A stretch of DNA of 5,293 nt from Deltaproteobacteria bacterium (GTDB lineage: Bacteria > Myxococcota_A > UBA9160). The stretch is taken from the NCBI GenBank assembly GCA_003520425.1, contig DOUU01000503.1, positions 1 to 5,293 of the forward strand, in the 5' to 3' direction. The notes below the pieces were generated by a model. The model was not told the DNA's origin, ran no database searches, and saw nothing but the letters and a program-made list of their open reading frames with translations. Of this stretch, positions 1-5,293 are shown piece by piece (the first letter of the stretch is position 1; each line of letters starts with the position of its first letter). Position numbers and translations under genes: made by a program.

Positions 1-2
1 CA

Positions 3-2342
3 TTCGGAACAGGCGCTCCGTTTTTCTTCTTCAGAGCGCCCCTTTTCGGCCAGCTCTCCCTCGTAGGCCAAGTCCCCCTCCAGCTTGTGCTGCCCGGCTT
101 CGCCCACATCGACTCCCTCACGCTTTCACTCGATGGGGTCGCACTCAGTCCCACTGGCTTTGCGCAGACCTCGACTCTTCTCAAAGGCACCCTGCCGGCG
201 CTCGGCGCGGGCCAGCACGAGCTCACCGCCGAGGCCAAGCTTCGGCTCTTCTTCTTTTTCCCGATGACGATCGACGCCGCCACTCAGTTCGAGCTGGTCG
301 ATCTCGACCGTCCCGACGTCTGCGAGATCCTGAATAACGTCGAGTGCATGCTCCCCTACCCCTCGTCGCGCTTCTTGGAACCGGCGAATACACCCACGGG
401 CTATCGCCTCGCATTCCCTGTCGGCGGCATGCCGGCCCAGGGAGGAAATCCGCTCTCGCCGGATCCGTACCGCAAGCTCGACGGCTTTAGCCCGACGGTG
501 CAGATCCTCATGCATTTCCCCGGTGGAGTAGACCCGATTCTTTCCGATGCCTCCCACCTCATCCCTGGAAAGCCCGGTGACCCCAATGCCCGCTCGTACG
601 GTACGCGTTCGCTCGACGCAGACAGCCCGACGGTGCTGATCGACGCCGACTCGGGGGAGCACGTACTCCACTTCGTGGAGAACGATGCCCACGCCACAGG
701 CAACCCGGCGCGACAGGTGCTCTTTCTGCGGCCAGGTCGCAGCCTAAAGCCGAGCCACCGCTACATCGTCGCGGTGCGCGAGCTAAAACATCCCGATGGC
801 ACGTCCGTTGAGCCCGAGCCGCCCTTTGCCGTGCTGCGCGATCGCCGTCCCACGACGATCGCGGCCCTCGAAGCGCGGCGTGACCACTTCGAAGACATCT
901 TCTATCGGCTAGCCCGCGCGGGAGTCGCACGCCAAGACCTCGACCTCGCGTTCGACTTCGTGGTGCAAAGCGACGTGGGGCTGACCGGCCAGATGCTTTC
1001 GATGCGCGATCAGGCCTTCGCCTGGCTCGCTTCACAAACGCAGCCCACGTTTACGGTCGACAACGTGACCGAGAATGACTGCACCCAGGCCGGCACGTTC
1101 GTGTGGAGAGTCGTGACCGGCAGCTACCAAGTTCCCCTCTTCTTGACGAGTGATCCGGTGACCGACTCCAGTACGCCCGGCACACTCAACGTCGATGCCG
1201 CGGGAGATCCGGTGCAGAACGGTGTTACCAACCCTCCGTTCACCGCCGTGATCCCGTGCACCGTGCTGGCAAACGGGGGTACCCCGAAACACGCGAACGT
1301 CTTTGGACATGGCCTCTTCGGGAGCAATCGGGACATTCTCGGCTACCTGAATCAGCCCTTGCTTCGACAGCTCGACTTCGTGGTGGCGGCGACCGACTGG
1401 CGCGGCCTCTCGAGCCCCGACTTGAACCCGATTGCAACGAGCTATCTACTCGACCTCGTCTCGAATCTGAATCTGATCGACGCGCTGCCGGACCGCTTGC
1501 GACAGGGCATGCTGAATACGCTCGTCCTCGGTCACATGCTGAAAACCGGAGCCTTCAACGGGAGCCCCACATTCCAGACTCCTGGCGCCGTCCCCGTGGT
1601 CGATACCCGCGAGATGTTCTATTTCGGCGCGAGCCTCGGCGGAATTCTCGGCACCATGTTCGCTGGCCTCTCTCCCGACATCGAGCGCGCGAACGTCGAT
1701 GTACCGGCGATCAACTTCTCGCTCCTGCTCCAGCGCTCGACCGACTTCGTGCCTTTCGAGACCGTGCTCCAGCTTTCGGGTGTGACCGACCCGATGGACA
1801 CGGCGCTTGGGCTCTCCATCCTTCACGAGTTGTGGGTGCGTGGCGAGCCGGCCGCTCTGGCGACCCACGTGACGAGCAACCCGTTGCCCGGGACAAACGC
1901 GAAGAAAATCCTGATGACGGAAGCGTTCCTCGATCAGCAGGTCTCAAACCAGGGTACGGAGATCGCCGCTCGCACGCTTGGGCTCCCGCAGCTCGTAGGG
2001 TCCCTCTTGCCGGGAGTTGCAGAAATCCCTGATCGGGCGGGTCCTCTGGACTCGGCGTGGGTCGTCTACGATACGGGCTCGTTCGACCTCGACAATCCGG
2101 CGGATGCGCCGTTCATTCCGCCGCTTGCGAACCTCGCCGCCCAGGAAAATCAGTGCGACCCGCACCCGCGGCGTTTTTTCATCCCGGCTTCGATTCATCA
2201 GTTCGTGATGTTCATGCAGCCCGGTGGACAGATCCTGAATTTCTGCAATGGACTCTGCGACGCCGACACAACGCTCGACGCAAGCGGAGAGTTTCTCGAA
2301 CTACCCTTCGGCCAGCCGCGCTGTGACCCTCTCGCGCCCTGA
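3..2342 (+). CDS. Predicted secreted alpha/beta-hydrolase (lipase/esterase-like), 5' end cut off by window edge
   Basis: The frame is open from the first in-frame codon at base 3 to a TGA at 2340-2342, so the true start and any signal peptide lie outside. A GTG at 87 is only the first start-like codon; residues here are numbered from it (751 aa). Residues about 8-75 look like a beta-sandwich, Ig-like domain. A cysteine pair (C79, C87) precedes the segment MLPYPSSRF. The catalytic part shows FGHGLFG (406-412), which resembles the His-Gly oxyanion-hole loop of lipases, then the nucleophile elbow GASLGG with Ser516. Asp616 (FLDQQ) and His704 (SIHQF) are plausible remaining triad members by order and spacing. 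The cysteine-rich tail (C-x3-C near the end) suggests export and disulfides. The fold assignment is fairly firm. The substrate is unknown: lipid ester or polyester cleavage is inference only. The gene converges on the lipoprotein gene and shows no link to the radical SAM operon. Confidence 0.8.
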   Translation, partial: FGTGAPFFFFRAPLFGQLSLVGQVPLQLVLPGFAHIDSLTLSLDGVALSPTGFAQTSTLLKGTLPALGAGQHELTAEAKLRLFFFFPMTIDAATQFELVDLDRPDVCEILNNVECMLPYPSSRFLEPANTPTGYRLAFPVGGMPAQGGNPLSPDPYRKLDGFSPTVQILMHFPGGVDPILSDASHLIPGKPGDPNARSYGTRSLDADSPTVLIDADSGEHVLHFVENDAHATGNPARQVLFLRPGRSLKPSHRYIVAVRELKHPDGTSVEPEPPFAVLRDRRPTTIAALEARRDHFEDIFYRLARAGVARQDLDLAFDFVVQSDVGLTGQMLSMRDQAFAWLASQTQPTFTVDNVTENDCTQAGTFVWRVVTGSYQVPLFLTSDPVTDSSTPGTLNVDAAGDPVQNGVTNPPFTAVIPCTVLANGGTPKHANVFGHGLFGSNRDILGYLNQPLLRQLDFVVAATDWRGLSSPDLNPIATSYLLDLVSNLNLIDALPDRLRQGMLNTLVLGHMLKTGAFNGSPTFQTPGAVPVVDTREMFYFGASLGGILGTMFAGLSPDIERANVDVPAINFSLLLQRSTDFVPFETVLQLSGVTDPMDTALGLSILHELWVRGEPAALATHVTSNPLPGTNAKKILMTEAFLDQQVSNQGTEIAARTLGLPQLVGSLLPGVAEIPDRAGPLDSAWVVYDTGSFDLDNPADAPFIPPLANLAAQENQCDPHPRRFFIPASIHQFVMFMQPGGQILNFCNGLCDADTTLDASGEFLELPFGQPRCDPLAP

Positions 2343-2400
2343 CCGGTATTTCGCGCGACAGCGAGATCGAGCCTCAGGGTCCGCGCGAAAGGGGAGGATC

Positions 2401-2427
2401 CGGAGGGCCTTCCCTTCCGGCCCTTCG
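2401..2427. terminator. Stem-loop 1 between convergent genes
   Basis: A 9-bp stem pairs 2401-2409 with 2419-2427 (one G-U pair in the + strand RNA) around a 9-base loop. It lies 59 bases after the hydrolase stop codon. No T-run follows on either strand, so it is not a canonical intrinsic terminator. It may be an RNA 3'-end stabiliser or a Rho-assisted stop. The structure is read directly from the sequence; the function is inferred. Confidence 0.4.
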
Positions 2428-2462
2428 ACTCCCCGACTCCTCACCGGGAGGCGGCCCAGCTT

Positions 2463-2497
2463 CCTCTGAGCCGACAGGAGGCGCCTGTCGCTCGAGG
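2463..2497. terminator. Stem-loop 2, possible bidirectional terminator
   Basis: A perfect 7-bp stem (CGACAGG with CCTGTCG, 2472-2478 and 2484-2490) encloses a 5-base loop. It extends outward by GAG/CTC and CCTC/GAGG with single bulged bases at 2467 and 2471, giving 14 pairs in all. It lies 24 bases beyond the lipoprotein stop codon on the - strand and 120 bases beyond the hydrolase stop on the + strand. This is the position expected for a shared terminator. No T-run flanks it, so the termination role is inferred. Confidence 0.5.
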
Positions 2498-2521
2498 TTC
2501 ACGTGGCCGCAGTCTCTCCTA

Positions 2522-2959
2522 CTACTCTACGACGATCTGCGCGGCGAGCGTAAACTTCGGGTTGTCCATTTGGCTGATATCGCTCACAAGCTTGATCGTA
2601 TAGGGATAGCTGCCCTTCTTGAGCGCGCATGGCAGGACGACTCTCACGGCCCCGGCCACGAACGGCAGCGATTCGACGGTGTCGCCGTTCTTAGAGAAAT
2701 TAGGACGCAGTTCCTTGCACTGAAACTTGCTCGCGTCGGCGCCTGGGAACGAGACCACCACCATGTAGTCCGAGTCATTCGTCCACGCGACGCTTCCCCC
2801 TTCCTTTACCCGGGCAACCGCCGGGTCGACCGAGGAATTTCCGACTTGGACAAGGACGTCGGCACGGGCCGGCTCCTTGATGTCCGGTGAAGTGAACGGC
2901 GCCTGGCCCTGCGCACACGCAACCACAAGCACTGCGAGAAGCGGCACAATTCGACTCAT
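2522..2959 (-). CDS. Small cupredoxin-fold lipoprotein without obvious copper ligands
   Basis: The 145-aa product starts with a short signal peptide containing Arg3, a hydrophobic core, and a lipobox V-V-A-C with the lipidated Cys at residue 15. Gln at +2 does not favour inner-membrane retention, so outer-membrane anchoring is likely in a Gram-negative cell. Residues about 34-145 read like a plastocyanin-type beta-sandwich: the stretch VKEGGSVAWTNDSDYMVVV (51-69) matches the strand in cupredoxins where 'TN..' is followed by a ligand His. Here that His is replaced by Tyr/Met, and the protein contains no His at all. The C-terminal strand PCALKKGSYPYTI (110-122) keeps the Cys-to-Gly-x-Tyr shape but lacks the His and Met ligands. 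C81 and C111 could form a disulfide. The ATG start is supported by AAGGAG five bases upstream. A structural or ligand-binding role is more likely than electron transfer; the exact function is unknown. Confidence 0.75.
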   Translation of the reverse strand: MSRIVPLLAVLVVACAQGQAPFTSPDIKEPARADVLVQVGNSSVDPAVARVKEGGSVAWTNDSDYMVVVSFPGADASKFQCKELRPNFSKNGDTVESLPFVAGAVRVVLPCALKKGSYPYTIKLVSDISQMDNPKFTLAAQIVVE

Positions 2960-2964
2960 TGTGT

Positions 2965-2970
2965 CTCCTT
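2965..2970 (-). promoter_or_regulatory. Ribosome binding site of the lipoprotein gene
   Basis: On the - strand AAGGAG stands five bases before the ATG at 2957-2959. It is the strongest Shine-Dalgarno match ahead of any start in this window and fixes the start of the lipoprotein. Confidence 0.8.
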
Positions 2971-3003
2971 GAACGGGCGCCTGGCCAACGCCTCGTGACG
3001 CAG

Positions 3004-3009
3004 ATTATC
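3004..3009 (-). promoter_or_regulatory. Possible -10 box of the lipoprotein gene
   Basis: GATAAT on the - strand matches five of six bases of the sigma-70 -10 consensus and lies in a locally AT-richer patch 44 bases before the start codon. The best -35-like hexamer, GTGACG at 3024-3029, is only 14 bases away, which is too close for a standard promoter. The call is therefore tentative. Confidence 0.25.
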
Positions 3010-3037
3010 TCACAGCACGCGCCCGTCACCGCTTGGG

Positions 3038-3061
3038 AAAAACGGTCGGGCACGGCGCCCG
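3038..3061 (-). terminator. Weak terminator-like hairpin upstream of the lipoprotein gene
   Basis: Read on the - strand, a 5-bp GC stem (CGGGC with GCCCG, loop of five) is followed after four bases by five T (complement of 3038-3042). It lies about 190 bases after the stop of the 285-aa operon gene and just before the putative lipoprotein promoter, which would separate the two transcripts. The stem is short and the T-run is displaced, so chance is possible. I see nothing else of note in the 291-base gap 2960-3250. Confidence 0.3.
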
Positions 3062-3250
3062 GCATCCTGCTTTTTCCCCTCGCAGTCGCGGACCGGCTGA
3101 GCCGCTCCCCTTCAGTAGGAAAACCCACCCGGCGTTTCCTGTCTTACGATCCGACGCGGTCGTCCTGGCAATGAAACGCGACGAGGAGAGATCGAAGTGC
3201 AGAGGGTCGCATCGAGGAAAGCGAACTGCCTGCAGCTGCGCCTTATTGCC

Positions 3251-4108
3251 TCACTTTCCCATCTCGATTTGGTGAACCGCCCCCTCCTCGACCGGCTTCT
3301 CGGACTCCTCTCCTCCCACTTCCGTGCGTAGGCTCAGTACGACATCGAGGTCTCTCTTCCCCCGAGTCCAGCCGTCGTGCACGACGCCACGGGGCGAGAG
3401 CCAAAGACCCTCCCCGGGCTCGAGACGGAGGCGAAGGAGACCCTCGCGCGGGAAGAATCCGAAGTAGCGGTTCACGAGCGTGTCGGGGGAGAGAGCGCTC
3501 GCCCGCGACTCTCCCGCCGCCTCCAGCCGAGCGGCAAGTGTGGATGGCGGAAGAGGGAGGAGGATGACAAAGCTTGCTTCGTCCCCGAGATTCACAAGGC
3601 CGAGGGTCTGTCGGGCTCGACCCTTCCCGACCGCGGGGCGATCGCGGTAGGCGAGTCCCTGACACGCTCCGCTTGACCCTGCACGGGTCGATGCCAGCCC
3701 AGGGGCGTTCACGGCGACCTCGAGGTGAACGATGTCGGGGAACGGAAGCTTCTTGAATCGAAGAAACTCGATGAGGGAAGAGAAGACGCCCTGAAAGCTC
3801 TCGTTCTCATGGCTCCTCTCGGCCTCCTTCCACCAGGCCCGACGGATACGTTCGGGTATCTCGAGGAGGCCGAGGTGCGTCGCCGGGAGCGCAGTACCCA
3901 CACCCGGCACTTCCTTGAGGAGTGCTGAGAGTTCCTGCGCACTCACAGATCGCCAGTCGTCGCGGGGCCGGAGGGGGTCGCCGCTCTCCTCGACGCCACT
4001 ATTGCGATCGATCCGACCGACGAAGCTGCGTCGAAGGTGGAAGCGAGGCGCCACCGTCAGGAGGTAAGAGTCCTCGCAGCCAGCAACTCCCTCAGGCGGC
4101 ATCCACAT
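3251..4108 (-). CDS. Radical SAM partner protein resembling a 2-oxoglutarate/Fe(II) oxygenase, metal site apparently incomplete
   Basis: The 285-aa product has no signal peptide or membrane segment and should be cytosolic. Its C-terminal half resembles a double-stranded beta-helix oxygenase: HLEVAVNAPGL (128-138), LVNLGDEASFVILLPLP (171-187), PGEGLWLSPRGVVHDGW (231-247) and DLDVVLSLR (253-261). His244 sits where the distal iron-binding His belongs, and Lys251/Arg252 sit where the 2-oxoglutarate-binding basic residue usually follows. Where I would expect His-x-Asp, before LVNLG, the sequence reads GLAYRDR (151-157), with neither ligand. His128-x-Glu130 is an alternative metal pair but lies early. 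The N-terminal 120 residues are unrecognised. The start overlaps the maturase gene by 17 bases, implying translational coupling. The only Shine-Dalgarno-like sequence is AAGGG 13 bases upstream; a second ATG at codon 3 is possible. In triceptide RiPPs, maturases can be paired with 2OG oxygenases (YhhC type, from memory). A binding or regulatory role is equally possible. Confidence 0.6.
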   Translation of the reverse strand: MWMPPEGVAGCEDSYLLTVAPRFHLRRSFVGRIDRNSGVEESGDPLRPRDDWRSVSAQELSALLKEVPGVGTALPATHLGLLEIPERIRRAWWKEAERSHENESFQGVFSSLIEFLRFKKLPFPDIVHLEVAVNAPGLASTRAGSSGACQGLAYRDRPAVGKGRARQTLGLVNLGDEASFVILLPLPPSTLAARLEAAGESRASALSPDTLVNRYFGFFPREGLLRLRLEPGEGLWLSPRGVVHDGWTRGKRDLDVVLSLRTEVGGEESEKPVEEGAVHQIEMGK

Positions 4109-5240
4109 ACCGGGGACGGGGCCCTTGCATCTTCGAGAGCACGACCTCGGTCAGAGTCTTTCGGTGAAGACGACAGAAGAGCGTCTCGGTGGAGTCGAAG
4201 GAGCCATTTTCAAAGTACTTGTTGGCGGGGGCGCCACCGCCACAGAAGCGAAAATAGCTGCACTCCCTGCGGCACTTCGCAATGCCTGCTCCGACGTCGC
4301 GCGCCATTGCCTGAAAGCGATCGGAGGCTACCGCCTTCGCGAACGAGTCGCTGGCAACGTTCCCAAGGCCGAACCCTCCATACACCTCACTCGGAAGTCC
4401 AAGAAGCTCGGGAGAGAAGGTCGAAAAGCTTCCCTCGCAGTCCACAGAGAGGATTGCAAACGGACTCGCCTCCTGGGCGGAGAGCGAGCCCTCCTCTCCC
4501 GCGTACATCACGGCAGAGATCATGTTGTCGAACTCGCGAATCCGCATCGGCGGATCGCTGGCCATGGCGAGATCGAAGAAACGCGACATGAAATCCCGGT
4601 AGCGCGGCGCCGCGTCGTCCACGGAGAGGGAGGAACCTTCGTTCGGGCCCTCGATCTCTTCCACGTTGAACCCCACACGCTCGATTCCATTGTCGACGTA
4701 GAAGGCGTGAAGTTCGTCGGGGTAGTCGAGGGCCTCACGGGTGAGGACGGTGATCACGTGAAAGGGAATGCAGTGGCGCTGGAGCTGCGCGAGGCCGGCC
4801 ATGACGCGCGCATGGGTTCCGCCTCCGCTCCGCGTCCGGCGCCTCGCGTCATGAAGATACGCGGGGCCATCGACGCTGACGCCCACTCGGACATCCGGGC
4901 GCTGAAAGAGCGCGCACCACTTGTCATTGATCAGCGTGCCATTCGTCTGGAAGGAGTGGCTTACGGCGTGACCGGAGGAGGTGAAGCGGGCGGCAGCGGC
5001 AAACGCGTCTTCGTAGAAGACGGTCGGCAGCACAAGGGGTTCACCCGCATGCCATACGATTGTGTACGGTCGGCGCACAAGACCACTCTCCGCCACCCAT
5101 GCAAAAATCCTTTCGAGCGTCTGCGAAGAGATCCGCCTTCGATTCCCGCGGTCTGGAAGATAACAGTAACTGCAGTCGAGGTTGCAGAAGGGGGTGGGCT
5201 GGATGACCAGGAGATCCAGCGGGCCGAAGCGTTCGTTCAT
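4092..5240 (-). CDS. grrM: GrrM/OscB-like radical SAM/SPASM peptide maturase (cyclophane-forming RiPP enzyme)
   Basis: The 382-aa enzyme begins with a GrrM-style opening, FGPLDLLVIQPTPFCNLDC (5-23), and the SAM-cluster motif C19-x3-C23-x2-C26 followed by YLPD. SAM-binding elements follow: HAGEP (64-68, in place of GGEP), FQTNGTLI (97-104) and VGVSVDGP (119-126). The C-terminal SPASM domain supplies auxiliary iron-sulfur ligands at C268, C323, C327, C333 and C356, with the family-like run CGGGAPANKYFENG (333-346). Known GrrM/OscB enzymes join an aromatic side-chain carbon to the beta-carbon of a residue two positions later in a Gly-rich or short-motif precursor, making strained cyclophanes. 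That activity is inferred here from family resemblance. Length is normal and no key motif is broken. The ATG start fits the family N-terminus; no good Shine-Dalgarno precedes it, and no other start codon exists in frame before the window edge. The next gene overlaps its end. Confidence 0.88.
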   Translation of the reverse strand: MNERFGPLDLLVIQPTPFCNLDCSYCYLPDRGNRRRISSQTLERIFAWVAESGLVRRPYTIVWHAGEPLVLPTVFYEDAFAAAARFTSSGHAVSHSFQTNGTLINDKWCALFQRPDVRVGVSVDGPAYLHDARRRTRSGGGTHARVMAGLAQLQRHCIPFHVITVLTREALDYPDELHAFYVDNGIERVGFNVEEIEGPNEGSSLSVDDAAPRYRDFMSRFFDLAMASDPPMRIREFDNMISAVMYAGEEGSLSAQEASPFAILSVDCEGSFSTFSPELLGLPSEVYGGFGLGNVASDSFAKAVASDRFQAMARDVGAGIAKCRRECSYFRFCGGGAPANKYFENGSFDSTETLFCRLHRKTLTEVVLSKMQGPRPRYVDAA

Positions 5241-5293
5241 GGTGGTGGGCGGACTGGGCGTGAGGCGGCGCGCCCCATCACCCCTAGTAGTTG
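5241..5293 (-). other. Leader ahead of the maturase gene, containing possible ends of an upstream reading frame
   Basis: These 53 bases lie where the precursor peptide gene of a GrrM-type cluster would normally finish. On the - strand one frame reads Asn-Tyr-TAG (stop at 5284-5286), leaving 43 bases before the maturase ATG. Another frame stays open from the edge and stops at a TGA overlapping the ATG (ATGA at 5237-5240). Either could be the tail of an upstream gene, and neither can be confirmed from so short a piece. There is no clear promoter or Shine-Dalgarno site. Confidence 0.3.

Noticed and set aside
126..692. A 188-codon - strand open frame antisense to the hydrolase
   Set aside because: It has no recognisable motif or ribosome site and is explained by GC-rich codon bias of the + strand gene.
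1256..2032. A 258-codon open frame on the + strand inside the hydrolase gene
   Set aside because: It is an alternative frame of a GC-rich gene. Its product is Arg/Pro/Ser-rich and low in hydrophobic order, while the overlapping frame carries the clear hydrolase motifs.
2522..2959. The small lipoprotein as substrate of the radical SAM maturase
   Set aside because: It has a lipobox signal peptide and a folded beta-sandwich pattern, its own ribosome site, and is separated by 291 bases. It does not look like a leader-core precursor.
2960..3250. Search of the gap for a small RiPP precursor, including a 22-codon - strand ORF (start ATG-CGA-CCC)
   Set aside because: It has no Shine-Dalgarno site, no Gly-rich or aromatic repeat motif and a very short length. 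The + strand frames here are also featureless.
4037..4591. A 184-codon + strand open frame antisense to the maturase
   Set aside because: It has an Arg/Ser-rich composition without domain features, and the opposite strand encodes intact SPASM motifs.

Overview
The window is GC-rich bacterial DNA and contains four protein-coding genes. One gene encodes a lipoprotein with a classic lipobox. Another encodes a large extracytoplasmic-type hydrolase with an Ig-like front end. Together with the GC-rich codon use this suggests a Gram-negative, deltaproteobacteria-like lineage (Myxococcota, Binatota or a relative). That placement is inference; no marker gene is present. I see no tRNA, rRNA, CRISPR array, insertion sequence or phage gene.

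Left part (about 1-2342, + strand): the 3' portion of a large gene for a predicted secreted alpha/beta-hydrolase (lipase/esterase-like). Its frame is open to the left edge, so its start and any signal peptide lie outside the window. A 179-base gap follows, between convergent genes, and holds two good stem-loops that could end transcription from both sides.

Middle part (2522-3250, - strand): a small cupredoxin-fold lipoprotein gene with a strong Shine-Dalgarno site. It lacks the usual copper ligands. Upstream of it is a 291-base gap with a possible promoter -10 box and a weak terminator-like hairpin.

Right part (3251-5240, - strand): a two-gene operon overlapping by 17 bases. The first gene encodes a radical SAM/SPASM enzyme that closely resembles GrrM/OscB, the cyclophane-forming (triceptide) RiPP peptide maturases. 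The second encodes a 285-residue protein whose C-terminal half looks like a 2-oxoglutarate/Fe(II) oxygenase barrel, but I cannot find an intact proximal His-x-Asp metal motif in it. The simplest reading is a RiPP modification operon in which the maturase crosslinks a small precursor peptide and the partner modifies or binds it. The precursor gene would be expected just upstream of the maturase, beyond the right edge, and is not visible here. The hydrolase and the cupredoxin-like lipoprotein are probably ordinary neighbours rather than parts of that system.
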